The notes: generated by a model from the letters alone, not told the origin. Positions 38,584 through 47,312 are shown, numbered from the stretch's first letter. The stretch is 64,000 bases of DNA from JADLCX01 sp964630785 (GCA_964630785.1 CAZVZG010000020.1:1-64000); one strand, 5' to 3'. Made by a program: numbers and translations.

Positions 38584-39453
38584 ATGCTCGGGCCCTTCCT
38601 GCACTACTGGTGGATGCTCCCCCTCGGGTTCGCCGTCGGCGTCCTGGGCACGCTCGTCGGCGCCGGCGGCGGGTTCATCCTCGTGCCCCTGCTCCTGCTG
38701 CTTTTCCCCACCCACACGCCCGAGACCATCACCAGCATCTCCCTCGCCGCGGCCTGCGCCAACGCCACCTCGGGGTCGGTGTCCTATGCGCGGATGCGCC
38801 GCATCGACTACAAGTCCGGCCTCCTCTTCGCCGCGGCCAGCATCCCCGGCGTGTCGCTCGGCGCGATGGCGACGCAGTGGATGGACCGCGACACCTTCGA
38901 CGCAGTCTTCGGCGTGCTCCTCATCGTCATGGCCGTCGTGCTCATGCGACGCTCCGCGCGCACCGTCGGGCGCAACGCCCACCGCGAGGCCCACAGCCCC
39001 TCGCGCCTGGGCACCTACAACCTCCCGCTCGGCCTGGCCGTCAGCGCGGGCGTGGGGTTTGTCTCGGGCGTGCTGGGCATCGGCGGCGGCATCATGCACG
39101 TCCCCGCGCTGGTCTACCTGCTCCAATTCCCCGTCCACTTCGCCACCGCCACCTCGCACTTCGTCCTGGCCATCTCGGCCGCCGTCGGCACCATCGTGCA
39201 CATCGTCAACGGCAACTTCGACGCCGGCGGGATGCACCGCACGGTCGTGCTGTGCATCGGCGTGGTCGCCGGCGCCCCGCTGGGCGCGAGGCTCTCGCGC
39301 AAACTGCACGACCGCTGGATCGTGATCGCTCTCGCCGCGGCCCTGCTCGTGGTCGGCGCGAGGCTGGCCTACATCGGCGCGAGCGGTCAATCCCCCCCGC
39401 CATCCCCCGCGTCACTCCCCCCGCCATCCCCCGCGTCGTCGGCGTCGAAATAG
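38584..39453 (+). CDS. TauE/SafE-family membrane transporter
   Basis: A 289-residue protein with about eight membrane segments in two repeated halves, each opening with a Gly-rich motif (GTLVGAGGGFILVPLLLLLFP and GVLGIGGGIMHVPALVYLL). This is the signature of the TauE/SafE (sulfite exporter) family, whose members move sulfite, sulfonates or other anions; the substrate here is unknown. The C-terminus is short and proline-rich (SPPPSPASLPPPSPASS), encoded by two 20-base repeats. It overlaps the end of der on the other strand by 67 bases. ATG 38584 is the first ATG before the membrane region; a weak ribosome binding site only. Confidence 0.82.
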   Translation: MLGPFLHYWWMLPLGFAVGVLGTLVGAGGGFILVPLLLLLFPTHTPETITSISLAAACANATSGSVSYARMRRIDYKSGLLFAAASIPGVSLGAMATQWMDRDTFDAVFGVLLIVMAVVLMRRSARTVGRNAHREAHSPSRLGTYNLPLGLAVSAGVGFVSGVLGIGGGIMHVPALVYLLQFPVHFATATSHFVLAISAAVGTIVHIVNGNFDAGGMHRTVVLCIGVVAGAPLGARLSRKLHDRWIVIALAAALLVVGARLAYIGASGQSPPPSPASLPPPSPASSASK

Positions 39454-41138
39454 GCGGCCGGGTCGTCGGGCATGTCCGCCAAAATCGCGTCGATGTCCTC
39501 CCCGCTCCGGTCCGCCGTCTGCGACCGCGCCTCGGAGAGTTCCTCGTCGAACTCGCGCTCCAGGTCGGCGCCGAGCGCCTCGTCCCCCTCCCACCCCGCG
39601 GCCGCCGCCGCCGCCAACTTCTTCTCGATCCGCTCGCCCCGCGCCAGGTCCTCGTGCCGGGCCCGCTTGCGCCCCTTGATCACCATCTTGATCGGCACCT
39701 CGGGGAACGGCGCCTCGGCCCGCAGCGAGTTGAGCAGGAACCGGTTGTAGTTGTTCGTGAACAGGTGCTCGTTGTTGACCACCATCACGATCGTCGGCGG
39801 GCGCGTCGAGACCTGCGCACAGAAAAAGATCTTGGCGAACGTGCCGAGCTTGCTGCTGGGCCCGCGTGTGGAGAGTACCTGGCGCAGCGTGCGGTTGAGC
39901 AGCCCCGTCCCCACGCGCTGCCGCGCCTGCTGGTCCAGCTCGAACCCCAGCCGCACCGCCTCGCGGATGTTCGTCCCCTTCTCCGCCGAGATGAAGCAGA
40001 CCGGCGCGAAGTCCAGCCCCTTGGTCTCGCGCTGCAGGTATTCCTCGTAGGTGCGCGTGGTCACGGGCCGGCCCTGCTTGACCTGTCCCTCGACCAGGTC
40101 CCATTTGTTCACCACGATCACGCACGGCTTGTACGCCCGCTGCACGAGCCACATCAACTGGTGGTCCACCTGCGACACCGGCTCGGTCGCGTCGATCAGC
40201 ATGAACACCACATCGGCCCGCTCGATCGCCCGCTGGGCCCGGTCGAACGCGAAATGCTCGATCCGGTCCGCGAAGCTCTTCTTCTTGCGCAGCCCCGCCG
40301 TATCGATGGCGACGAAGCTCCTCCCGTCGAGCTCGAAGCGCACGTCCACCGCGTCCCGCGTCGTCCCCGCGATCTCGCTCACGATCACGCGCTTCTGACC
40401 CGCCAGCGCGTTCACCAGCGAGCTCTTCCCCGCGTTCCGCTTGCCGATCACCGCGATCTTCAGGTCCGTGTGCGGAAGGTCCTCACCTCTCCCCCCCCCG
40501 CCCCCTCCGCCCCCCCCACCCTCCCGTGGCAAGTCTGCCGCCATCCGGTACAGCGTGTCCAGAAAGTCGCGCCGGAAGTAGTTGTTCTTCGCGCTCACCG
40601 CGATCGGCTCGCCGAACCCCAGGTTCGCCGCTTCCACCGCGTGCGCCTCCCACCGCGGCCCGTCGCACTTGTTGGCCACCACCACGATGTTCAGACGCCC
40701 CGACCCGTCCCGTCCGCCCAGCACCCGCTCGCGCAGCAGCCGCGCGATCTCCTCGTCGCGCCCCGTGACGCCCGCCTGCGTGTCGATCACGAACAGCACC
40801 AGGTCCGCCGCACGCACCGCCTCGGAGATCTGGAACTCGATGTCGTCGGTCAACCGCGTCAGGTCGTTGCCCACGTCGTCGAACCGCCCGGCCCCCTGCA
40901 CCTCGTCGAAATACGCCCCGAACCCGCCCGTGTCGGTAATCTCCACCGTCAGCGGCCGCCCGGCCCGCTCGCCCTCGACGTGCGCCGGCGGCTGCAGATC
41001 GACCACGATGCTCACCCGGTCCCGCGTGGTGCCCGCCGTGGAATCGACGATCGATACCTTGTCCCGCGCCAGCAGGTTGAGCAGCGAGCTCTTGCCCACG
41101 TTGGGGCGTCCGACGATGGCAATACGGGGAACGGGCAT
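39387..41138 (-). CDS. der: Ribosome biogenesis GTPase Der (EngA)
   Basis: A 583-residue protein with two GTPase domains in tandem, which aids 50S subunit maturation. Domain 1 has GRPNVGKSS, DTGG and VANKCDG; domain 2 has GKRNAGKSS, DTAG and VNKWDL. The C-terminal KH-like domain ends near FPEVPIKMVIKGRKR. A run of ten glycines links the two G domains, encoded by a C-rich tract. Then come about 70 extra residues, acidic and Gly/Asp-rich, that overlap the TauE gene on the other strand. A GTP-binding pocket is intact in both domains. The ATG at 41138 is the start of the conserved MPVPRIAIVG. A repeat copy and a 350-base gap precede the next gene. Confidence 0.95.
   Translation of the reverse strand: MPVPRIAIVGRPNVGKSSLLNLLARDKVSIVDSTAGTTRDRVSIVVDLQPPAHVEGERAGRPLTVEITDTGGFGAYFDEVQGAGRFDDVGNDLTRLTDDIEFQISEAVRAADLVLFVIDTQAGVTGRDEEIARLLRERVLGGRDGSGRLNIVVVANKCDGPRWEAHAVEAANLGFGEPIAVSAKNNYFRRDFLDTLYRMAADLPREGGGGGGGGGGRGEDLPHTDLKIAVIGKRNAGKSSLVNALAGQKRVIVSEIAGTTRDAVDVRFELDGRSFVAIDTAGLRKKKSFADRIEHFAFDRAQRAIERADVVFMLIDATEPVSQVDHQLMWLVQRAYKPCVIVVNKWDLVEGQVKQGRPVTTRTYEEYLQRETKGLDFAPVCFISAEKGTNIREAVRLGFELDQQARQRVGTGLLNRTLRQVLSTRGPSSKLGTFAKIFFCAQVSTRPPTIVMVVNNEHLFTNNYNRFLLNSLRAEAPFPEVPIKMVIKGRKRARHEDLARGERIEKKLAAAAAAGWEGDEALGADLEREFDEELSEARSQTADRSGEDIDAILADMPDDPAAYFDADDAGDGGGSDAGDGGGD
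39397..39436. repeat. Two 20-bp tandem units in the overlapping gene tails
   Basis: Two near-identical units of the type CCCCCGCCATCCCCCGCGTC fall in the overlap of the TauE-like gene and der. They encode a Pro/Ser repeat on one strand and an Asp/Gly repeat on the other. Confidence 0.7.
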
Positions 41139-41156
41139 GTGCGGCTAGGGTATGCG

Positions 41157-41198
41157 GTGGCATGGACTTCCAGCCCATGTCGGCCCAAAGGGCCGAGC
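41157..41198. repeat. GTGGCATGGAC double-hairpin repeat, copy 3
   Basis: Two palindromes: CATGG...CCATG and TCGGCCC AAA GGGCCGA (near 41180-41196). It lies 19 bases upstream of the der start. The second hairpin is a perfect 7-bp stem with a 3-base loop. Confidence 0.75.
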
Positions 41199-41516
41199 CG
41201 GGTGCAGAATGCGGCGAGCAGACGCCGCTCCGAGGAATCCGGACGTGCGAGAGTTGGGGGGCTCGTCATGCGAGGCGCACACGACCCGACTCGGGACGTA
41301 TCGGTGGTGCAATCGCGTGCCGCATCAAATCGCGCGGACGCAGAGACTTAGAGCTACGAACCCGGACGTGTGTGCGCCGGTGTCCGTTCGCAAAGCTGCT
41401 CATCGCACACCTCCATAGAACATGGGAGAACGTATTGCCATCGACTGGCACACGCCGCAGTGTTCGAGTAGAGTTGAACACATGTAGCGGGGTGAACAGT
41501 CTGGAGGTGTGCATTT
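41199..41516. other. Intergenic stretch upstream of the FG-GAP-like gene
   Basis: About 320 bases without a recognised gene, noticeably less GC-rich than the surrounding coding DNA. The last 60 bases include GGAGG nine bases before the ATG at 41517. No clear -35/-10 pair was found. Confidence 0.5.
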
Positions 41517-41903
41517 ATGGTCGCCCGATCAACCTTGTGCATGTGCTTGCTCCTCATCGCGGGCGCAACAACTGCTCAACCCCCGGCGTGGGCACAGGGG
41601 TGCGATCATCCGCAACCGCCCCGGCTGCTCGATGACGCCGCGACGGGTGCCAACTCGTCCTTCACTTCAGCCATGGGGTGGTCGATGGCTGCCGACGGCC
41701 AGACTGTCATCATGGGTGATCCCTACTTTGACGGCGCGGCGACGAACTTCCCAGAGGGCGCCGTCGAGATCTATCGGCGCGAGGGCTCGGATTGGGTTCG
41801 TGAGGCGTCGATCATGGGCCCGTCCACGACCCAGTTTCACGGCGTGGGCATCTGTGTCGGGGTGGATGGAGACCTCGCGGCGGCCATCGGTATGGAGCTC
41901 TGA
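41517..41903 (+). CDS. Secreted FG-GAP/beta-propeller-like protein, N-terminal part (gene split by frameshift)
   Basis: A 128-residue reading frame: signal peptide (STLCMCLLLIAGATTAQ), then propeller-like repeats GWSMAADGQTVIMGDPYFDG and GVDGDLAAAIG that match those continued in the next frame. It ends at TGA (41901-41903) in 'GAGCTCTGATGATTTTTC', where a second frame with the same repeat style begins with an overlapping ATG. The two would make one ~455-residue secreted protein with FG-GAP-like blades and a dockerin-like tail, so I think a one-base indel (real or sequencing) separates them. GGAGG nine bases upstream supports the start. Codon usage is less extreme than in neighbours, possibly from transfer. 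Confidence 0.6.
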   Translation: MVARSTLCMCLLLIAGATTAQPPAWAQGCDHPQPPRLLDDAATGANSSFTSAMGWSMAADGQTVIMGDPYFDGAATNFPEGAVEIYRREGSDWVREASIMGPSTTQFHGVGICVGVDGDLAAAIGMEL

Positions 41904-42886
41904 TGATTTTTCGGCGCGTGGTGGGCGAGGACGGCCGTGCGACTTGGTCGGTGGAGTCCCTCACGGGCGCGGTAGGGCCGGCACGTATCCGCGTCGATCA
42001 AGGAAGGCTGTACTCTCGAAGTCTGTTGGGGATATTCGAGTGGCGAACGACATGGGACGGACGGTGGGGATGGAACACCGTTGTTTGGGACGGGGTGAGT
42101 GCCCTCGACGGGGCCGCCAACAGCAACTTCGACGTCGATGGCGATCTAATCGTGGACGGTGTTTGCGGCCTGTCTTGGGGAAATGGCGGCACGCCGGGCT
42201 CGGTAAAGGTCTACCGACGAAACGGAACCGTGTGGACGCTCGACGCCACGCTCCCAGATCGGAACCCGGTCAACGCCAGTTACGCTTGGGGAACCTCCGT
42301 GGCCGTGGACGGGGATACCGTCGCGGTGGGCACCGGATTTCCCGGACCGGACCAAACCCCTCATTACGTGCGGGTCTTCCGACGATCGAGCGAAGGTGTC
42401 TGGAATCTCGAGGCCGACCTCAACTGCCCCTCGGCGGGCGCAGGCGCGGCATCATTCGGACAGAGCTTGGCCCTATCCGGCGATCGGCTTGTTGTCGGAA
42501 TGCCGCTCGCCGATACCGGCGGACCGGGTAGCGGGGCCGTGCAGGTCTTCCAGCGTGACGGGCAAACTTGGCGGCCGGTCGCGTCGTACGCGATCAAAAA
42601 CTCCGACGGCGCAAACATCGGCTGGAATGTTGCTCTTTCCGGTGACGAGATCATCGGGTCGGGCATAGGCCTGCCGGGTGGCGGCGGCGCGGCCGTTTTC
42701 GACGCCTGCTCACTTCCCGCCAATGGTGACCATACCCCCAGGTGCCTACCGGGGGTGACCGGCCTGCTGGCGTTTCTTGATGCCTACTTCAAGGACGACG
42801 GCTTTGCAGACTTCAACCGCAGCGGTGCGGTCTCGATTCAGGACGTGCTGGACTTTCTCGGGGCGTGGATCGCGGGCTGTCCATAA
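41903..42886 (+). CDS. Secreted FG-GAP/beta-propeller-like protein, C-terminal part with dockerin-like tail
   Basis: A 327-residue frame continuing the propeller of the preceding one: blade repeats such as GTSVAVDGDTVAVGTGFPG and GQSLALSGDRLVVGMPLADTGG, VQVFQRDG and WNVALSGDEIIGSGIG. The last 45 residues have the pattern GLLAFLDAYFKDDGFADFNRSGAVSIQDVLDFLGAW, where DFNRSGAVSIQD fits one dockerin/EF-hand calcium loop. Start is the ATG overlapping the previous stop, but it probably does not mark a true N-terminus. As a separate protein it would lack a signal peptide. The same tail occurs in the genes at 43070 and 45653. Confidence 0.6.
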   Translation: MIFRRVVGEDGRATWSVESLTGAVGPARIRVDQGRLYSRSLLGIFEWRTTWDGRWGWNTVVWDGVSALDGAANSNFDVDGDLIVDGVCGLSWGNGGTPGSVKVYRRNGTVWTLDATLPDRNPVNASYAWGTSVAVDGDTVAVGTGFPGPDQTPHYVRVFRRSSEGVWNLEADLNCPSAGAGAASFGQSLALSGDRLVVGMPLADTGGPGSGAVQVFQRDGQTWRPVASYAIKNSDGANIGWNVALSGDEIIGSGIGLPGGGGAAVFDACSLPANGDHTPRCLPGVTGLLAFLDAYFKDDGFADFNRSGAVSIQDVLDFLGAWIAGCP

Positions 42887-42971
42887 GTCAAGATAGTCGA
42901 TTGTGCTCTCCCCGTCGCATTGGCCGGTTTCGCGAGCCTGTCGCCATCGCGCCGAGACTTCGAGCAAGCGC

Positions 42972-43014
42972 GTGGCATGGGCTTCCAGCCCCATGTCGGC
43001 CCAAAGGGCCGAGC
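42972..43014. repeat. GTGGCATGGGC double-hairpin repeat, copy 4
   Basis: First module CATGGGCTTCCAGCCCCATG, second module TCGGCCC AAA GGGCCGA. Located 86 bases after the previous stop and 56 bases before the ATG at 43070. It closely matches copy 3. Confidence 0.8.
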
Positions 43015-43069
43015 CGATCACCGTCAGCCCGCAACCTCACCCCCATCGCGCGCCGTAGACTGCCCCCCG

Positions 43070-43657
43070 ATGAACAGTCTCACATCAGCCCGGATTTGTA
43101 CGTTGGGAGTGATGCTCAGCCTCGCCGCCACCGGCGCCAGTGCCCAGGTCGCCGTGGACCTCTCTCAGCAGGCGTCCAAGCCCCACCTCGACGTCGCCGT
43201 CTCACCCGCCCGCATCGAGGCCGCGCCCGGCGGCATCGGCGACCCCATCAGCGTCACCGTCACCAACGGCGGCACGCTGCCGACCACCATCACCGTCACC
43301 GCCGAGGGCGTCCTGGCCTGGGCGTCCACCAAGGCCCAGACCGCCGAGCTCACCCCGGGCGGCTCGACCATGCTCACCATGTACCTCCGCGCCCCGGGCC
43401 TGGCCGGACCGGCCACCGACAGCATCATCGTGCGCGCAGTCTCCGACGGCGACAACAACCTCACCGGCGAGGCCGCCATCCTCGGCGCCCGCCGCGCCTG
43501 CACCGCCGACTGGGACGGCCTGAGCGGCCTCACCTCCCAGGACATATTGATGTTCCTCGGCGACGTCTTCCGGCGCACCGCCGACTTCGACGGCGACGGT
43601 CAGACCACCGCGTCCGACCTGTACGGTTTCCTCGACGCCTACTTCAACGGTTGTTGA
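43070..43657 (+). CDS. Secreted protein with dockerin-like calcium loops
   Basis: A 195-residue exported protein: signal peptide (LGVMLSLAATGASAQ), an Ig-like or CARDB-like region with VSPARIEAAPGGIGDPISVTVTNGGTL and GSTMLTMYLRAPG, then a C-terminal segment with two calcium-loop-like motifs, DWDGLSGLTSQD and DFDGDGQTTASD, each followed by a helix FLGDVF or FLDAYF and a final Cys. The Ca-loop motifs resemble dockerin repeats but no cohesin is in the window. The tail resembles those of the proteins at 41903 and 45653. ATG 43070 begins the signal peptide; a longer frame reads into the repeat at 42972. Role unknown; perhaps surface attachment. Confidence 0.7.
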   Translation: MNSLTSARICTLGVMLSLAATGASAQVAVDLSQQASKPHLDVAVSPARIEAAPGGIGDPISVTVTNGGTLPTTITVTAEGVLAWASTKAQTAELTPGGSTMLTMYLRAPGLAGPATDSIIVRAVSDGDNNLTGEAAILGARRACTADWDGLSGLTSQDILMFLGDVFRRTADFDGDGQTTASDLYGFLDAYFNGC

Positions 43658-43688
43658 CGCACCTCCGCCGCACACGCCGCGCCGTCCG

Positions 43689-45407
43689 TCAGACCTTCGG
43701 CCCCGTGCTTCCCAGCCCGGCGATCGCCTCCGCGTACCGCTCGCGCAGCGGCGTGACGACCTCCTCGATGAACCGCTCGGTCTGCTCGACGCTGCGCCCG
43801 ACGTACTTCATCGGGTCCATCAGCCCATCCCAATCCAACTCAGCCCGCAGCGCGGGCGGATGGAAAGCGGGGTCGGCGCGGAGCCGGTGGAGCAGGTCGT
43901 TGTCGAGCCCCTCCTGCTTCACTCGCATCCCCGCGGCCTGCGCGTGCCGCCGGATGACCTCGTGGTATTCCTGCCGGTCGCCGCCGAGCTTCACGCACGC
44001 CATGAGGATGTTCTCGGTAGCCATGAAGGGCAGCTCGGCCATGAGGTTCTTGCGGATCGTGGCCTCGTGCACGATCAGCCCGGAGGCGACGTTGTGCATG
44101 AGGTCGAGCGCGCCGTCGAGCGCGAGAAACGCCTCGGGCAGCGAGAGGCGACGGTTGGAAGAGTCGTCCAGCGTCCGCTCCAGCCACTGCGTCGCGGCCG
44201 TGTCGTACGCGTTGCCGACCAGGTTCATCACAAACCGCGAGAGGCCGCAGATGCGCTCGCACCGCATCGGGTTGCGTTTGTACGGCATCGCCGAAGACCC
44301 GATCTGCTTGTCCTCGAACGGCTCGTCGAGCTCCTTGCGGTTGCAGAGCAGGCGGATGTCGGTGGCGATCTTGTGCAGGACGGAGGCGGTGGAGGCGAGG
44401 TCGGCGAGGATGAACGTGTCGAACACCCGCGGATAGGTTTGGCCCGTGATCCGAAACAACCGTTGGCGCATGACCGATGCCAGCGGTTCATCCGAATACC
44501 CGGGATCGATCTCGTTGCACCGCGTAGCGAGTGAGCTCGATTCCCCTTCGCCGACGAGCGAGCCGTAGAATCGCCTATACCACAAGTACTCCAGCGTGTC
44601 GACCTTGCCAGCTTCGCCGTTGACCAGCGCGAGAAACGAAGCCTGTGTTCCGGTCGCGCCGCGAAGCCCGCGCAGGTGCGCCAGCGGATAGCCGGTCTCA
44701 AATCGATCGTGACACATCTCCAGATCTGCGGACCAACCGGCGAGGCGGCGTCCGACCGTGACCGGTTGCGCCGGTTGATAGTGCGTGAATCCCAGCGTGG
44801 GAATCGAGCAAGTGCGAGCCGCGCCATCCGCAAGCGAAACAACCACCCTAGAGATTTTCTTTTGGATGAGTCTTACCGCATCGTCCAAAATATCCAAATC
44901 CGCGTTGCACACCACATCCTGGCTCGTCATCCCCAGATGGATGATCCCCTTCGCCGTCGGACACGAATCCCCCAATGCGTGCACATGCGCCATCACGTCA
45001 TGGCGCAACTCGCGCTCGTACCTCTCCGCCGCCCGGATCTCGTCGTCGGTGATGCCGCGCTCGACCACCGCCCGCAGTTCCCCCACCTGCTCCTTCGACA
45101 CCAGCAGGGAGCCCCGAGCGCAAGCTCGGGGAGCGGGTGCGCACGACGGTTCGGGTTGCTCGGCGGCCGCCTGCTCTGCGCGGAGGGTGGATGGGGCTGA
45201 GCCGGCCCCTCCCGAGCTTGCGCTCGGGGCTCTCTCGGAATCGGGAGCACGGGCAGTCAACTCATGCTGTGCCTCCGCCACCGCCAGCCAGATCCGCCGC
45301 CAGGTGTTGAACTTGTGCCGCGCCGACCACAGCCGCAGCATCTCCGGACTCGCGTTGCGTGTCGCCAGCGGGCTGGTGTACGTGTCGTACGCGGACGGCG
45401 TGCTCAT
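43689..45407 (-). CDS. purB: Adenylosuccinate lyase, with inserted palindrome pair
   Basis: A 572-residue PurB of the eukaryote-like subtype; it splits succinyl-AMP and SAICAR in purine synthesis. Signature blocks are intact: LRHDVMAHVHALG (base His), GIIHLGMTSQDVVCNADL, TLGFTHYQPAQPVTVGRR, GTTGTQASF, and QIGSSAMPYKRNPMRCERICGLS with the catalytic Ser loop. Two features are odd. Near the N-terminus about 43 codons (45107-45235) come from an inverted pair of palindromes and encode an Ala/Ser/Arg-rich segment. In the middle a ~25-30 residue extension (YRRFYGSLVGEGESSSLA...) is inserted, and 44440-44940 is less GC-rich than the flanks. ATG 45407 is the first of the conserved part; no strong ribosome binding site is visible. 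Confidence 0.92.
   Translation of the reverse strand: MSTPSAYDTYTSPLATRNASPEMLRLWSARHKFNTWRRIWLAVAEAQHELTARAPDSERAPSASSGGAGSAPSTLRAEQAAAEQPEPSCAPAPRACARGSLLVSKEQVGELRAVVERGITDDEIRAAERYERELRHDVMAHVHALGDSCPTAKGIIHLGMTSQDVVCNADLDILDDAVRLIQKKISRVVVSLADGAARTCSIPTLGFTHYQPAQPVTVGRRLAGWSADLEMCHDRFETGYPLAHLRGLRGATGTQASFLALVNGEAGKVDTLEYLWYRRFYGSLVGEGESSSLATRCNEIDPGYSDEPLASVMRQRLFRITGQTYPRVFDTFILADLASTASVLHKIATDIRLLCNRKELDEPFEDKQIGSSAMPYKRNPMRCERICGLSRFVMNLVGNAYDTAATQWLERTLDDSSNRRLSLPEAFLALDGALDLMHNVASGLIVHEATIRKNLMAELPFMATENILMACVKLGGDRQEYHEVIRRHAQAAGMRVKQEGLDNDLLHRLRADPAFHPPALRAELDWDGLMDPMKYVGRSVEQTERFIEEVVTPLRERYAEAIAGLGSTGPKV
45107..45235. repeat. Inverted pair of CCCCGAGC palindromes inserted in purB
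   Basis: The hairpin at 45112-45131 (arms CCCCGAGC and GCTCGGGG, loop GCAA) and its inverted partner at 45211-45229 (loop TTGC) lie about 100 bases apart. The same hairpin, with CCTGAGC arms, occurs between genes at 52215-52232. The pair resembles a BIME-type arrangement and keeps the purB frame open. Confidence 0.75.
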
Positions 45408-45652
45408 GCCGGAGTATTGGCGCCACGAACCCCCGCGTCCGTGCGGCCCCGTGTCCGCTCCACATAACACCCTGTCTCTCCTGAACTTGCCCCATCCGCA
45501 ACCCCTCATCCACCCGCCGCATTCCCCGCTATCCCCCGCTTTTTGGCCCAAATGCCGTTTCTTTCCGATCTCAAAGCTGGTATGAAACCCCTTTCGCCGC
45601 ACGGGCGAATCAACCGGGCCTTCACCGGGTCCGTCGGTCGGGCTGAGAGAGC

Positions 45653-47215
45653 ATGTCGGGACCATCGCGCCTTTTTTCTCCGGGGCTCATAGCGAGTGTC
45701 CTCTGCGCGGCCGCCACCGCTTCGTGGTCCTACGCGCAGACCGACGGCCCCAGCGCCCGCCGCGTCCTCATCGACCCCGCCATCCCCGCGCCCACGCTCG
45801 GCCCGTTTGAGATCATCCCCTCAGGGCCCAACGCCGTCGTCTGGTACGACCAGCACACCGACCTTCCCTGGGCCTCGATCTCCCGCGTCGGGTTGGCCGA
45901 CGACCGCGCCGCCTCCCTCCGCCCCGTCTCCTTCTCCGAGTTCTGGCCCCGCGGCATCGACCGCTCGCCCCGCGCACGCCGCCTCCGCATCGCGCTCGAC
46001 GACGGACGCATCCTCGCCCAGCACGTCGGTGACGCCGGCGGCGCTGAGCTCTGGTCCCTCGATCCGGCGACCGGCGCCTGGTCGTCCGTCGCCCAGACCG
46101 TCACCGGCCCCATCGGCGGCGAGCCCCGCCTGCTCACCCGCGCCGGCCGCTACGTCTACTTCGTCGCCCACGACGACTCGCTCCGCGAACGCCTCTACCG
46201 CACCGACGGCACGTCCGAAGGCTCGCGCGCCCTCACCGCCGCCGGCGCGGCGTGGTCGCTCGTCCCCCTGGGCGATTCCATGATGGTCTCCGCTTACCTG
46301 CTCGACACCTCCGAGGCCGTCCTCTTGCGCTTCGACAACGACGACCCTTTCGAGCCGGCCACCACCACCACCCTCATCTCCGCCCAGGACCAGTTCCCGC
46401 GCTCGATGGTCGCCGCAGGCGCGAGGGTTGAACTCGCCCTCGCCACGCCCCTCTACGGCACCATCGTCTGGCGCTCCGACGGCTCGCCCGCGGGCACGTG
46501 GGGCATCGGCTGGGCGCCCGGCATGGCGAGTCTCCTCGCCGCGAGCGACGACGAATCCGCCCCCCGCTTCCTGAGCGTCTACACCGCCGGCGCCCGCGAG
46601 GAGCTCTGGTCGCTCACGCCCCAGGCGGGGCCCACGCGCCTCTCCGGGTCGTTCGACTCGATCTCCGATTGGGCCGCCACCAGCACGGGGCTGGTCTTCT
46701 CCGCGACGCCCATCCAGGTCGGATCTACGCCGCCCCCGCGAACGCTCTGGACCAGCGACGGCACGCTCCCCGGCACCGGCCCCCTGCTCACACCCGCGGG
46801 CGACACGCTCGCCAACCCGACGATCTGGTGCTCCGACGGCGCGCACGCCTATTTCACCGCACATGACGCGCCCGCCGGCGCGGAACTCTGGAGCACCGAC
46901 GGCCGGACCGCCGGCACCTCGCGCCTCACCGACATCGCTCCCGGCCCCGCCTCCGCCAACCCGCACGACGCCGCGATCGTCACCAGCCGTCTCTACTTCG
47001 CCGCTTCCGACGGTACTTCTCCCGACGGCCTCTGGATGATCGACCTCCGCCCCGCCGACTTCAACAACGACGGCTCCGTCAGCGCCCAGGACGTGCTCGA
47101 CTTCCTCACCGAGTTCCTCGCCGGCCGCGCCCGCGCCGACTTCAACGGCGTCGACGGCGTCTCCGTCGAGGACCTGCTCGCCTGGATGACGCTCTGGTTC
47201 GCCGGACGCGGCTGA
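45653..47215 (+). CDS. Secreted ELWxxDGTxxGT-repeat protein with dockerin-like C-terminus
   Basis: A 520-residue exported protein. After a signal peptide (IASVLCAAATASWSYAQ) come repeats of the 'LWxSDGTxxGT' type, seen as RLYRTDGTSEGS, IVWRSDGSPAGT, TLWTSDGTLPGT and ELWSTDGRTAGT, which build a beta-propeller in other bacteria. The last 60 residues contain two calcium loops, DFNNDGSVSAQD and DFNGVDGVSVED, followed by hydrophobic helices (VLDFLTEFLAG and LLAWMTLWFAG). It lies divergent from purB and is the third secreted protein with this tail in 6 kb. ATG 45653 has GAGAGAG upstream. Function and ligand unknown. Confidence 0.75.
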   Translation: MSGPSRLFSPGLIASVLCAAATASWSYAQTDGPSARRVLIDPAIPAPTLGPFEIIPSGPNAVVWYDQHTDLPWASISRVGLADDRAASLRPVSFSEFWPRGIDRSPRARRLRIALDDGRILAQHVGDAGGAELWSLDPATGAWSSVAQTVTGPIGGEPRLLTRAGRYVYFVAHDDSLRERLYRTDGTSEGSRALTAAGAAWSLVPLGDSMMVSAYLLDTSEAVLLRFDNDDPFEPATTTTLISAQDQFPRSMVAAGARVELALATPLYGTIVWRSDGSPAGTWGIGWAPGMASLLAASDDESAPRFLSVYTAGAREELWSLTPQAGPTRLSGSFDSISDWAATSTGLVFSATPIQVGSTPPPRTLWTSDGTLPGTGPLLTPAGDTLANPTIWCSDGAHAYFTAHDAPAGAELWSTDGRTAGTSRLTDIAPGPASANPHDAAIVTSRLYFAASDGTSPDGLWMIDLRPADFNNDGSVSAQDVLDFLTEFLAGRARADFNGVDGVSVEDLLAWMTLWFAGRG

Positions 47216-47312
47216 CCGGGCCTCTCCAAGCCCCGCCCGCAAACGCGCCCCCACCACCCAAGACCGTCGAACGTCGGGTCCGACACAGGCCCATCGAACC
47301 ATCCGCGATCGG

